Assembly: GCA_040385825.1 (NCBI GenBank) | Contig: JAZKGQ010000024.1 | Span: 1-64,000 of the forward strand | Direction of reading: 5' to 3' | Source: JANNNF01 sp040385825 | GTDB taxonomy: Bacteria; Pseudomonadota; Alphaproteobacteria; Rhodobacterales; Rhodobacteraceae | Length of the DNA: 64,000 bases | In this document: piece after piece, positions 26,830 to 37,038 of the stretch | How the letters are laid out: every line of letters starts with the position of its first letter | How positions within the stretch are numbered: position 1 is the first letter of the stretch | Notes under the pieces: generated by a model | Database searches by the model: none | Told to the model about the DNA's origin: nothing | The model's input: the letters and a program-made list of their open reading frames with translations, nothing else | Program-made: the position numbers and the translations under genes

Positions 26830-28958
26830 CCCCGCCCCGCCCGGATCAGCGCCAGAATATCCTGCGCCGCCTGCGGGATGTTGGTGCCCGGCCCGAAGAT
26901 CGCCTTGACCCCGGCGTCGTGGAGGAACTGGTAATCCTGCTGCGGAATGACCCCGCCGCAGATCACCAGAATTTCGCCCGCCCCCGCATCGCGCAGCGCC
27001 TGCACCAGTTTCGGGGCCAGCGTCTTGTGCCCGGCGGCCTGAGAGCTGATGCCCACCACATGCACATCGTTGTCGATGGCATCCTGGGCCGCTTCCTCGG
27101 GTGTCTGGAACAGCGGCCCCACATCCACATCAAAGCCGATGTCGGCAAAGGCGGTGGCGATCACCTTGGCCCCCCGGTCATGCCCGTCCTGCCCCATCTT
27201 GACCACCAGCATCCGGGGGCGGCGGCCTTCTTCAACCGCAAAGGCCTCGACATCGGCCTGAATGTCGGCAAAGCCCTGATCGCCCTCATAGGCCGCGCCG
27301 TAAACCCCGGCGAGGGTCTTTACCTCGGCCCGGTGCCGCCCGAACACTTTCTCCATCGCCATGCTGATTTCCCCCACCGTGGCCCGTGCCCGTGCGGCCA
27401 CCACCGCTGCCTCCAACAGATTGCCGCCATGTGCCGCGCGGTTGGTCAGCTCTGCCAGACTCGCCTCACACGCCGCCTCATCGCGCGCGTCCCGCGTCGC
27501 CCGCAGCCGCGCCACCTGCGCTTCGCGAACGGCGAGGTTGTCGATATCCAGAATGTCGATCGGGTCTTCCACCTCCAGCCGGTATTTGTTGACCCCGACA
27601 ATCACCTCCTCGCCGCGGTCGATCATCGCCTGACGGCGGGCCGCGGATTCCTCGATCCGCAGCTTGGGCATGCCGGTGGCCACCGCCTTGGTCATGCCGC
27701 CCATGGCCTCGACCTCCTCGATGATCTTCCACGCCTCATCCGCCAGCTCTGCCGTCAGGCTTTCCACATAATACGACCCCGCCAGCGGATCGACCACGCG
27801 GGTAACCCCGGTTTCCTCCTGCAAGATCAACTGGGTATTGCGCGCGATGCGGCTGGAAAACGCGGTCGGCAGCGCCATCGCCTCGTCCAGCGCGTTGGTG
27901 TGCAGGCTTTGCGTGCCGCCCAGAACCGCCGCCAGCGCCTCATAAGCCGTACGCACCACGTTGTTGTAGGGGTCAGCCTCTTGCAGACTGACGCCCGAAG
28001 TCTGGCAATGGGTCCGCAGCATCAGCGACACCGGTTTCTGCGCGCCAAACTCGGTCATGATCCGGTGCCAGAGCAGACGGGCGGCGCGCAGTTTGGCGGC
28101 CTCCATGAAAATGTTCATCCCGATGGCAAAGAAGAACGACAGCCGCCCGGCAAAGGCATCCACATCCATCCCCCGCGCCATCGCGGTGCGCACATATTCG
28201 CGCCCGTCGGCCAGGGTAAAGGCCAGTTCCTGCACAAGGTTCGCGCCCGCCTCCTGCATATGATAGCCGGAAATGCTGATCGAGTTGAATTTCGGCATGT
28301 TTTCCGCCGTGTATTCAATGATGTCCGCGATGATCCGCATGCTGGGTTCGGGGGGATAGACATAGGTGTTGCGCACCATGAATTCCTTCAGAATGTCATT
28401 CTGAATGGTGCCCGACAGATCGGCCAGCGCCACCCCCTGTTCCTGCCCCGCCACGATGAAACTGGCAAGAACCGGGATCACCGCGCCATTCATCGTCATG
28501 GAAACGCTGACCTTTTCCAGCGGAATGCCGTCGAACAGGATCTTCATGTCCTCGACGGAATCAATCGCCACCCCGGCCTTGCCGACATCGCCCTCGACCC
28601 GCGGATGGTCTGAATCATACCCGCGATGCGTCGCCAGATCAAAGGCCACCGACACGCCCTGCTGCCCGGCGGCCAGCGCCTTGCGGTAAAAGGCGTTGCT
28701 TTCCTCGGCGGTGGAAAACCCGGCGTATTGCCGGATCGTCCAGGGACGGCCCGCATACATCGTGGCCTTGACCCCGCGCGTGAACGGCGCCAGCCCCGGC
28801 ACGCCGCCCATATGCGGCAGGCCTGCGGTGTCGGCCTCGGTGTACAGCGGCTTGACCGCGATGCCTTCCAGCGTGTTCCAGACAAGGGTATCGGGCGAGG
28901 TGCCCTTCAGTTCCTTGCCGGCCAGTGCAGCCCATTCCGCGAGTTTTTCAGTCATCAC
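26826..28958 (-). CDS. mcm: Methylmalonyl-CoA mutase, large subunit
   Basis: A 710-aa cytoplasmic enzyme converting (R)-methylmalonyl-CoA to succinyl-CoA with adenosylcobalamin. The N-terminal TIM-barrel substrate domain carries GYDSDHPRVEGDVGKAG and RTHCQTSGVSLQEADPYNN. The C-terminal B12 domain carries the cobalt-ligand motif QDGHDRGAKV (about residue 600). Length matches the single-chain ScpA/MutB type, so no separate small subunit is expected. With pccA and pccB in this window it completes propionyl-CoA conversion to succinyl-CoA. No epimerase or MeaB chaperone gene is seen nearby. I find no TTTGCAAA site upstream of it. Confidence 0.97.
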   Translation of the reverse strand: MMTEKLAEWAALAGKELKGTSPDTLVWNTLEGIAVKPLYTEADTAGLPHMGGVPGLAPFTRGVKATMYAGRPWTIRQYAGFSTAEESNAFYRKALAAGQQGVSVAFDLATHRGYDSDHPRVEGDVGKAGVAIDSVEDMKILFDGIPLEKVSVSMTMNGAVIPVLASFIVAGQEQGVALADLSGTIQNDILKEFMVRNTYVYPPEPSMRIIADIIEYTAENMPKFNSISISGYHMQEAGANLVQELAFTLADGREYVRTAMARGMDVDAFAGRLSFFFAIGMNIFMEAAKLRAARLLWHRIMTEFGAQKPVSLMLRTHCQTSGVSLQEADPYNNVVRTAYEALAAVLGGTQSLHTNALDEAMALPTAFSSRIARNTQLILQEETGVTRVVDPLAGSYYVESLTAELADEAWKIIEEVEAMGGMTKAVATGMPKLRIEESAARRQAMIDRGEEVIVGVNKYRLEVEDPIDILDIDNLAVREAQVARLRATRDARDEAACEASLAELTNRAAHGGNLLEAAVVAARARATVGEISMAMEKVFGRHRAEVKTLAGVYGAAYEGDQGFADIQADVEAFAVEEGRRPRMLVVKMGQDGHDRGAKVIATAFADIGFDVDVGPLFQTPEEAAQDAIDNDVHVVGISSQAAGHKTLAPKLVQALRDAGAGEILVICGGVIPQQDYQFLHDAGVKAIFGPGTNIPQAAQDILALIRAGRG

Positions 28959-29042
28959 GTTTCCTCATGCCTGCCGCAATGCCCGGCGTTGTGCTTGGGT
29001 TTCGGACCGGGCCACCCTATGTAGGGAACAAGGGGGAACCAC

Positions 29043-29474
29043 ATGAAACCGCTCTATTTCCTTGTGCTGATCGCAGGCTTGCCGCTTGCCGCCCTGGCGG
29101 AGGCCGACTTTGCCCCCGTCCCGGCGGCGCAGGTCGTTCCCGCCGATCATCTGTTTCGCAAACGCCCGGTTGTCGTGTTTGCCGACAGCGCCAGCGACCC
29201 CGCCTATCTGCGCCAGATGGAACTTCTGGCGCGCTCTTACCCCGATCTGGCCGAGCGGGATGTCATGCTGATCATCGACACCGATCCCGCCAACCCATCG
29301 GCCCTGCGCCGCCAGTTGCGCCCGCGCGGGTTCAGCCTTGTGCTGATGGACAAGGACTGGAAACCGTCGCTGCGCAAACCCCTGCCCTGGGAAGGGCGCG
29401 AGATCGTGAACTCCATCGACAAGATGCCGATGGCCAGATCCGAGTCGCTGGACCGCTATCCGGCGGGGCGTTAG
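29043..29474 (+). CDS. DUF4174 family exported protein
   Basis: A 143-aa protein with a Sec signal peptide (MKPLYFLVLIAGLPLAALAE, cleavage after about residue 19). It then has a thioredoxin-fold-like DUF4174 pattern: RKRPVVVFADS, a RDVMLIIDTD strand, and FSLVLMDKDW before the C-terminal part. No CxxC motif is present, so redox catalysis is unlikely. It is probably periplasmic. It is divergent from mcm and followed by a repeat. Confidence 0.8.
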   Translation: MKPLYFLVLIAGLPLAALAEADFAPVPAAQVVPADHLFRKRPVVVFADSASDPAYLRQMELLARSYPDLAERDVMLIIDTDPANPSALRRQLRPRGFSLVLMDKDWKPSLRKPLPWEGREIVNSIDKMPMARSESLDRYPAGR

Positions 29475-29593
29475 CCAAGGGGCTGTCGTGCCATTACCCC
29501 CCGCTTCCCACCCCCTCCTGAGGGGAAGTGCATCACTGTGGCGGATCACCTTTGGCGAACATCTGAAAGGCGTTCGCAACGGCGTAGCTAATG

Positions 29594-29634
29594 CCTCCCC
29601 TCCCCCTCGTGGGGAGGGGTTGGGGGTGGGGGGA
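29594..29634. repeat. GC-rich palindromic repeat, copy 1
   Basis: CCCCTCCCC (29597-29605) pairs with GGGGAGGGG (29611-29619), followed by a G/T-rich tail. The same unit appears at 31094-31135 and inverted at 31006-31050. A degraded copy is visible around 29505-29527. It lies between the DUF4174 gene and the convergent end of the polymerase gene. Confidence 0.8.
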
Positions 29635-29656
29635 AAGGTCGGCAGATCGCCCCGGA

Positions 29657-30892
29657 CTATTCCAGAAAATCCTCGGCCACCGGGATGCGGCCAAAGGCGA
29701 TCTTGGCCCCGGTATAGGCGACGTGATGGGGCGGCAACTCGCCAAACCGCACGGTGTTTTGCCCATAGCGCAGGTTCAGCCGGTCGATGGCGCGGCACAG
29801 GCCCACGTGGCCGTCGTCCTGTGCGGCAGCAGCATCGAACAGATCGCCCGTGCCCTGCCCCAAGGGCAGCAGCCCGCCCAGCATCACATTGACCGCCTTG
29901 ATGCGGTAGCGCGGCAGTTGCATCCAGTAGCGGTCCAGCGTCGCCAGCAGAAAGAACGTGTCCTGCGTGGCGCGGATCTGCCCGTCCCACCCCGGCCTGC
30001 TGCCATCCTCCAGCCGCAGCGAGACATGCAGGCTGCGGGCCAGAAACCCCTCGCGCCGCAGCCGGGCTGCGGCCTTGACCAGCAGCCGCCGCACCACCAG
30101 ACGCGCGCCCTCGGGCGTCTTGTTGCCCGCGGTCAGCACCTGGCCATGGCCGATCATGCCGCGCTGCGGGTCGGGCCATTCCACATGCTCGCCCTGCAAT
30201 TCGCGCAAGAACCGCTCGCCCGTCACGCTGCCCCAGATCGCCCGCGCGCGTTTGGGGTCCAGCGCATAGAGGGTCGGCACATCCGGCACCCCCGCCGCCA
30301 GCAGCCGGTCGCGCATCCGGCTGGATATGCCGGGCAACCCGTCCAGCGCCAGATGGGCGATGCGGGCGGGCAGGATTTCCGGCAGCAGCCAGTGCAGCCC
30401 CCCCGGCTTTTCCAGCCCCGCCGCCACCTTCGCCAGCAGACGCGTGGGCGCAAGCCCCACCGAACAGCGCAGCGCCGGGCTGACCTGCGCCAGCACCGCC
30501 TGCTGCAACGACCGCCCCAGATCCAGCGCGCGGGGCAGGTCCTGCTGTGACCCGGTCAGCAGGCAGGAACATTCGTCGATCGACCACACCCGGTGCACCG
30601 GCAGCACCGTATCCACCGCCCGCAGGATCGCGTGGTGATAGCGCACGCAGACATCGTGTTTCACCGGACGAAAGACGATACCGGGGCACAACCGCCGCGC
30701 CTCGTCCTGCCGGGTGCCCATGCCCACGCCGCAGCGTTTCGCGTCGATGCTGGCCGCAATGCAGGCGGCGTTTCGCGCGTCCGTCGTCAGTACCCCGACC
30801 GGCCGGCCCATCAGGGTAGGCTCCTCGGCCTGCGCGACCGAGGCGTAAAAGCTGTTCATGTCGAAGAACAGGATAGAGACGCGAGCAGGCAT
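29657..30892 (-). CDS. Y-family DNA polymerase (DinB/ImuB-like), SOS-controlled
   Basis: A 411-aa translesion polymerase. The palm carries the first metal aspartate in FFDMNSFYASV (about residues 10-20) and the acidic pair in VWSIDECSCLL. The steric gate region SFYAS is as in DinB. DGLPGISSRMRDRLL is the helix-hairpin-helix thumb, and a little-finger domain follows. The catalytic Asp and Glu are all present, which argues for an active Pol IV/UmuC-like enzyme rather than an inactive ImuB. The start at 30892 places a LexA box 33 bases upstream. It probably acts in damage tolerance. It is flanked by palindromic repeats on both sides. Confidence 0.88.
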   Translation of the reverse strand: MPARVSILFFDMNSFYASVAQAEEPTLMGRPVGVLTTDARNAACIAASIDAKRCGVGMGTRQDEARRLCPGIVFRPVKHDVCVRYHHAILRAVDTVLPVHRVWSIDECSCLLTGSQQDLPRALDLGRSLQQAVLAQVSPALRCSVGLAPTRLLAKVAAGLEKPGGLHWLLPEILPARIAHLALDGLPGISSRMRDRLLAAGVPDVPTLYALDPKRARAIWGSVTGERFLRELQGEHVEWPDPQRGMIGHGQVLTAGNKTPEGARLVVRRLLVKAAARLRREGFLARSLHVSLRLEDGSRPGWDGQIRATQDTFFLLATLDRYWMQLPRYRIKAVNVMLGGLLPLGQGTGDLFDAAAAQDDGHVGLCRAIDRLNLRYGQNTVRFGELPPHHVAYTGAKIAFGRIPVAEDFLE

Positions 30893-30924
30893 GAAAGATG
30901 GACCCCGGATCAGGGGCAACATTA

Positions 30925-30939
30925 GAACATAAAGGGAAC
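30925..30939 (-). promoter_or_regulatory. LexA (SOS) box of the Y-family polymerase gene
   Basis: Reading leftward, GTTC-N7-GTTC (top strand GAAC at 30925-30928 and 30936-30939 with 7 bases between) is an exact match to the directly repeated LexA operator known from Rhodobacter and other alphaproteobacteria. It sits 33 bases before the polymerase start codon, where it would cover the promoter. Confidence 0.88.
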
Positions 30940-31005
30940 ACATGTCCAGACCCGGCATCTGGCCGGATGCTGCGATACGGGCACGCGACCGCCACACCTG
31001 CGGCT

Positions 31006-31050
31006 GCCCCCCCACCCCATCCCTCCCCCACGCGGGGGGAGGGAGGCGCC
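31006..31050 (-). repeat. GC-rich palindromic repeat, copy 2 (inverted)
   Basis: Reverse-complement orientation of the unit at 31094-31135. It has an internal stem CCTCCCCC/GGGGGAGG and a C-rich outer arm, and its right end GGCGCC matches the left end of the other copy. The two copies form a large inverted pair separated by about 43 bases, like bacterial interspersed mosaic elements. Confidence 0.8.
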
Positions 31051-31093
31051 AGAGCGGGCAGCCGGTGATGTCTGCCCTGCCGGTCGGCACAGG

Positions 31094-31135
31094 CGCCTCC
31101 CCTCCCCCTTGTGGGGAGGGGCTGGGGGTGGGGGG
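31094..31135 (+). repeat. GC-rich palindromic repeat, copy 3
   Basis: Nearly the same sequence as the copy at 29594-29634: stem CCCCTCCCC/GGGGAGGGG, then a G-rich tail. Paired in inverted orientation with 31006-31050. A folded transcript end for the leftward pccA gene is possible, since it lies about 140 bases beyond the pccA stop. Confidence 0.8.
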
Positions 31136-31272
31136 CCGCCGTCATCGGGCCAGCCGGTGGCCGGTCAGCGGCGCAAGGCCCCGCCTCTTGCCGATGCCGA
31201 GCCATGTCAGAAGTCGGCTCCCTGCAAACAGGGTGGCAAAAGTCTTGCCCGGCCTCTGTGCAAGTCGCCACC

Positions 31273-33270
<1,998 letters not shown>

Positions 33271-33311
33271 CAGCAGGCCCCCCTCAGGCACCCGGACCGG
33301 GCCGGGAATGG

Positions 33312-33347
33312 AAAAAGGCCATCCGGGCGGCGTGCTCGGATGGCCTT
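33312..33347 (-). terminator. Intrinsic terminator after the small lipoprotein gene
   Basis: On the leftward strand an 11-base perfect stem (AAGGCCATCCG at 33315-33325 with CGGATGGCCTT at 33337-33347) with an 11-base loop is followed by a run of five T. It would end the transcript of the gene at 33385-33624 and separate it from pccA. Confidence 0.85.
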
Positions 33348-33384
33348 GAACATGGTGTCACGCCGCCCGCAGGCGGTCAGAAGA

Positions 33385-33624
33385 TCACTGGCAGGGCGGC
33401 AGGCCGACCTGAACGCCGCAGGACACGCCACCGATAAGCGCGCCAACAAGCGCGCCTTTGGTCTTGCTGCCGCCGGTCGCATCGGCAATGACAGCGCCTG
33501 CAGCCGCACCGCCAAGGGTGCGCACGGCGGCGTTGTTGGCCGGGCTGTTGCCATAGCTGTTGGTGCAACCGGCCACGGTGCCAGCCAGAACAACCGCCAG
33601 AACGGCGAGGTTGATAGTGCGCAT
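33385..33624 (-). CDS. Small glycine-zipper lipoprotein
   Basis: A 79-aa protein. It has a short signal peptide with lipobox LAGTVAGC (Cys near residue 20), then a glycine-zipper stretch (GGAAAGAVIADAT and KGALVGALIGGV). The C-terminus has two cysteines (SCGVQVGLPPC). Such proteins are anchored in the outer membrane by lipid and may insert or oligomerise through the glycine-rich helix. ATG at 33624 was chosen; an ATG five codons upstream is also in frame. A terminator follows it. The gene at 53543 encodes a similar protein. Confidence 0.8.
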   Translation of the reverse strand: MRTINLAVLAVVLAGTVAGCTNSYGNSPANNAAVRTLGGAAAGAVIADATGGSKTKGALVGALIGGVSCGVQVGLPPCQ

Positions 33625-33949
33625 GATGTACTGCTCCATCTCAGGGTTTTTATTACACGCAGTAATAGCGGACCTTCGGAGGAAGCAAAATGAAAATCGG
33701 CGGATTTTCGGGCGTCGGCGGCGACTTGCCCATCGGGGCGGGACGGGCCTTGAAAAAGCGGCCCGCAGGCCTGCGCAAGGCAGATGTCTGCGGGCCACAA
33801 GGCGGAAGGGGTACATCCGGCGCGGGCCTCTGCCCTGCCGTCACAGGCACTTTGCCCCGACCGCAGCCCGCTGGCAAAGCCCGAATTGCCCGGCGCGCGG
33901 GCATGGGCAAGACCTTGCCGGATGGCTGTGGGGATGGGCCAATCTCTGC
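33625..33949. other. 325-base intergenic region, no gene supported
   Basis: It contains the promoter region of the leftward lipoprotein gene (AT-rich around 33645-33670). An open frame on the + strand from 33690 has a good ribosome site (GGAGGAAGC before ATG), but it runs antisense into the next gene and its composition is not protein-like. I see no RNA gene or repeat. Confidence 0.5.
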
Positions 33950-34345
33950 TCACTCGTCGTCCTCGTCCCAGTCGTCGACGACCATCGGGGGGGCATCCGG
34001 GGCGAACACCTCGGGGAAAGACACCTGCGCGCGGCGCAGGTCGATGCGCAGCAGGGCTTCATAGCTTTCGGGGTCGAACGGGTCTTCGGCGGGCACCACC
34101 TCGCGGCCAAAAAGCCAGGACAGGCGGCCCGCATCCAGATTGCCGCGTTCAAAGGGTTCTTCGCCAAAGCACTGCCACAGCGCGGTCATGAAGGCCTGAT
34201 CGGCCAGCTTGTCCACATGTTTGCGGTCGCGAAAGCGTTCGCGCTTGATGATCCTGGTCGCGCCTGCCTTGTGGTTGGCGCGGCGGATCACGAACTGGAA
34301 ATCGGTTCCGGGCTGGCGGCCGGGAAAGCCACGGTGTTTCAGCAT
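33950..34345 (-). CDS. Conserved hypothetical protein, acidic C-terminus
   Basis: A 131-aa protein I do not recognise. It is rich in basic and aromatic residues in the N-terminal half (KRERFRDRKHVDKL) and ends in an acidic tail (VVDDWDEDDE). No signal peptide or membrane segment. The start at 34345 (MLKHRGFPG) was chosen over an upstream in-frame codon because the upstream part is low-complexity and lies in what looks like leader DNA. It stands alone between small genes. Confidence 0.6.
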   Translation of the reverse strand: MLKHRGFPGRQPGTDFQFVIRRANHKAGATRIIKRERFRDRKHVDKLADQAFMTALWQCFGEEPFERGNLDAGRLSWLFGREVVPAEDPFDPESYEALLRIDLRRAQVSFPEVFAPDAPPMVVDDWDEDDE

Positions 34346-34549
34346 GTCGTATCGCTCCGTCTGACGGGGGCGGGATATGCCGACGGTGGCCGGATACGGC
34401 GGAACGAAGGCCCGCCCGAGATGGTGTGTGATCTGGGGTTGGAAAGAAGGGGGGTCTGCGCTGTTTGGCCCAAAGGCCGCCGCCAGACGCTGCGGGGGCA
34501 ACAAGGGGCGGGCCGGTTCAGACTGCGCTGACCGCCCCGCCCCGTCAGA

Positions 34550-34690
34550 TCACTTGTATTTGCCGGTATAGACAGGCTCGGTCGAAACCGGCTCGTCAAC
34601 GTAAACCACTTCTTCTTCAACTTTTTTGGCGCAAGCGGCCACAAAAGCAACCAGCGACAGGGCCAGTACGAATTTCGTGCTCTTCGACAT
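34550..34690 (-). CDS. 46-aa lipoprotein, conserved small gene
   Basis: A very short gene: start MSKSTKFVLALSLVAFVAAC, with the lipobox VAAC putting the lipidated Cys at residue 20. A charged, tyrosine-rich tail follows (KKVEEEVVYVDEPV to YTGKYK). A good ribosome site (GGAG about 8 bases before ATG) supports translation. The mature part is only about 27 residues. I believe near-identical peptides occur across Rhodobacteraceae. Function unknown; it is probably attached to the inner face of the outer membrane. Confidence 0.82.
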   Translation of the reverse strand: MSKSTKFVLALSLVAFVAACAKKVEEEVVYVDEPVSTEPVYTGKYK

Positions 34691-34904
34691 CCTCTACTCC
34701 TATATTCTTGGAGGGTCGGATCAGATGAACATTCATCCGCCCGCCCCCATTGCGAGGTTAAGGCCGCTTGGGTTCGGCCTGCCGCCACCATAGCCGAAAC
34801 CATTGGCGAAGAACACGCGCGATGACCCAAGTTGTCAGCCTGTGACGTTCCTACATCAGGCAGACCACTGTTGCCAGAGGTTGAAACCATATATTGTGGG
34901 GCCA

Positions 34905-35330
34905 TCAAAAGACATCCCATATGCAGACGCCATCCTGAATGGAATAGGCTTCGAAATACTGGGTGGCCTCGGGGGCTGCCTCGCCAAACGGCACCGCGAT
35001 GTCGGCCAGCGAAATCACGATCTGCGCCGGTGTCGGGCCGAATTCCGCCACCCGTGGAAGGGCATAGCTGTTGCACAGCGCCTCCATATCCACCTGCGCG
35101 GCAGTCAGCGTCACGTCACCCGCAATACCCGGCGCGACAAAGCGAAAGCGGGTGGTCAGGCCCGCAGGCCCCGCCACATTGCCCACCACATCTTGCAGCG
35201 TCACGATCTGCCCCGACGGCACCGCAATCGCGCCTTCGGGCGGCGGCGATGCCGACCCCGGCCACAGCCAGACGGCCCCTGCCCCAAGGGCAAGGATCAG
35301 ACCGGCAGCAAGGACAAGACGCAGGCGCAT
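34905..35330 (-). CDS. Membrane-anchored or exported hypothetical protein (DUF6497-like)
   Basis: A 141-aa protein with an N-terminal hydrophobic signal/anchor (LRLVLAAGLILALGAGAVWL). A compact domain follows, containing RFRFVAPGIAGDVTL, a lone Cys in ALCNSYALP, and a C-terminal EAYSIQDGVCIWDVF. The pattern resembles a family I know as DUF6497 in Rhodobacterales; two conserved cysteines could form a disulfide in the periplasm. It starts 10 bases after the pccB stop on the same strand, so it is probably co-transcribed downstream of pccB. Confidence 0.7.
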   Translation of the reverse strand: MRLRLVLAAGLILALGAGAVWLWPGSASPPPEGAIAVPSGQIVTLQDVVGNVAGPAGLTTRFRFVAPGIAGDVTLTAAQVDMEALCNSYALPRVAEFGPTPAQIVISLADIAVPFGEAAPEATQYFEAYSIQDGVCIWDVF

Positions 35331-35340
35331 GGCAGGGCTT

Positions 35341-36867
35341 TCACAGTGGGATGTTGTCGTGCTTCTTCCACGGATTGGTCAGCTTTTTCCCGCGCAGGGA
35401 TGCAAAGGCCCGCGCGATCCGCCGCCGGGTCGAAGCGGGCATGATCACCTCGTCGATAAAGCCTTTTTCTGCGGCCACGAAAGGGTTTGCAAAGCGATCT
35501 TCATATTCCTTGGTCAGGCGGGCAATCTCGTCCGGGGCCTTGCCGCGATGGATGATCTCGGTTGCCCCCTTGGCGCCCATCACCGCGATTTCCGCCGTGG
35601 GCCAGGCATAGTTGAAATCACCCCGCAGATGCTTTGACGCCATCACGTCATAGGCCCCGCCATAGGCCTTGCGGGTGATCACCGTGACCTTCGGCACCGT
35701 CGCCTCGCCATAGGCAAACAGCAGTTTCGCGCCATGCTTGATCACCCCGCCCAGTTCCTGCGACACGCCGGGCAGAAAGCCCGGCACATCTACCAGCGTC
35801 AGGATCGGAATTTCAAACGCATCGCAGAACCGCACGAACCGCGCGGCCTTGCGGCTGCTGTCAATGTCCAGACAGCCCGCCAGCACCATCGGCTGGTTCG
35901 CCACCACGCCCACCGACTGCCCTTCGATCCGCACGAACCCTGTGATGATATTCGCCGCGAAGTCCTTTTGAATCTCGAAGAAATCGGCCTCGTCGGCGAT
36001 TTTCAGGATCAGTTCCTTCATGTCATAGGGCTGGTTCGGGTTGTGGGGGATCAGCGTGTCAAGGCTGGGTTCCACCCGTGCCGGATCGTCAAAGAACGGA
36101 CGCACGGGGGCTTTCTCGCGGTTGTTCAGCGGCAGAAAGTCGATCAGGCGGCGGGTTTCGGCCAAAGCCTCGACATCGTTTTCAAACGCGCCGTCCGCCA
36201 CCGATGATTTCCTGGTGTGGGTGGACGCGCCGCCAAGTTCCTCGGCGGTGACCACCTCGTTCGTGACCGTTTTCACTACGTCCGGTCCGGTCACGAACAT
36301 ATAGCTGCTGTCCTTGACCATGAAGATGAAGTCGGTCATCGCCGGGCTGTAGACCGCCCCGCCCGCGCAAGGCCCCATGATCAGGCTGATCTGCGGCACC
36401 ACGCCCGAGGCCATCACATTGCGCTGAAACACCTCGGCATAGCCTGCCAGCGAGGCCACGCCTTCCTGAATCCGCGCCCCGCCGGAATCGTTCATCCCGA
36501 TCACGGGGGCGCCATTCTGCATCGCCATATCCATGATCTTGCAGATCTTTTTTGCATGGGTTTCCGACAGCGACCCGCCAAACACGGTAAAATCCTGCGA
36601 AAAAACATAGACCATGCGCCCGTTGACCGTGCCCCAGCCCGTCACCACGCCGTCGCCTGCCGGGCGGTCTGCCTCCATCCCGAAATCGGTGCAGCGGTGG
36701 GCCACGAACATGTCGAATTCCTCGAAAGACCCTTCGTCCAGCAGCAACTCGATCCGTTCGCGCGCGGTCAGCTTGCCCTTGGCATGCTGCGCGTCAATGC
36801 GGCGCGGGCCGCCGCCCTGCCGGGCCACGGTGCGACGGGCCTCAAGTTGGGTCAGGATGTCTTTCAT
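35341..36867 (-). CDS. pccB: Propionyl-CoA carboxylase beta subunit (carboxyltransferase)
   Basis: A 508-aa subunit that transfers the carboxyl group from biotin on PccA to propionyl-CoA, giving methylmalonyl-CoA. Both crotonase-like halves are present. Features include GGSLSETHAKKICKIMD, the oxyanion-hole region NDSGGARIQEGV, MGPCAGGAVYSPA and, near the C-terminus, ITRKAYGGAYDVM. The length is standard. The start at 36867 (MKDILTQLEARR) is the family start; an in-frame codon 25 upstream would put the operator-like TTTGCAAA region close to coding sequence. It is divergent from the DUF486 gene across a region with ScfR-type sites. Confidence 0.96.
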   Translation of the reverse strand: MKDILTQLEARRTVARQGGGPRRIDAQHAKGKLTARERIELLLDEGSFEEFDMFVAHRCTDFGMEADRPAGDGVVTGWGTVNGRMVYVFSQDFTVFGGSLSETHAKKICKIMDMAMQNGAPVIGMNDSGGARIQEGVASLAGYAEVFQRNVMASGVVPQISLIMGPCAGGAVYSPAMTDFIFMVKDSSYMFVTGPDVVKTVTNEVVTAEELGGASTHTRKSSVADGAFENDVEALAETRRLIDFLPLNNREKAPVRPFFDDPARVEPSLDTLIPHNPNQPYDMKELILKIADEADFFEIQKDFAANIITGFVRIEGQSVGVVANQPMVLAGCLDIDSSRKAARFVRFCDAFEIPILTLVDVPGFLPGVSQELGGVIKHGAKLLFAYGEATVPKVTVITRKAYGGAYDVMASKHLRGDFNYAWPTAEIAVMGAKGATEIIHRGKAPDEIARLTKEYEDRFANPFVAAEKGFIDEVIMPASTRRRIARAFASLRGKKLTNPWKKHDNIPL

Positions 36868-36935
36868 CAGCCGCCTCCCGCGAATTTGGCCGACCATAGC
36901 CGGATCGCAGGTCGGCACAAAGGGTTTCGGGTATA

Positions 36936-36983
36936 TTTGCAAATCATATGCCGAATGATCATCGCAAATTGCAAATCCGCAAA
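36936..36983 (-). promoter_or_regulatory. Probable ScfR/PccR operator cluster upstream of pccB
   Basis: One perfect TTTGCAAA (36936-36943) is followed by three related blocks, ATCGCAAA, ATTGCAAA (36968-36975) and TCCGCAAA, ending at 36983. TTTGCAAA repeats are, to my knowledge, the recognition element of PccR of Rhodobacter sphaeroides, and a PccR-like gene lies 1.7 kb away. The site is 69 bases before the pccB start. Confidence 0.72.
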
Positions 36984-37038
36984 TGGTGGCGCCGACACCG
37001 CCCCTGCGCTACATCCACCGAATGCAACGGAGCATCCC

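Larger units (their letters stand above)
30893..31272. other. 380-base intergenic region with LexA box and inverted repeat pair
   Basis: Between the polymerase start and the pccA stop there is no credible gene. The region holds the polymerase promoter with its LexA box near 30930 and two copies of the palindromic repeat in opposite orientation (31006-31050 and 31094-31135). The last 135 bases show nothing recognisable. Confidence 0.7.

Noticed and set aside
33690..34064. 124-codon frame on the + strand with a good ribosome site
   Set aside because: It runs into the coding part of the leftward gene at 33950, has low-complexity Ser/Arg-rich sequence and no family resemblance.
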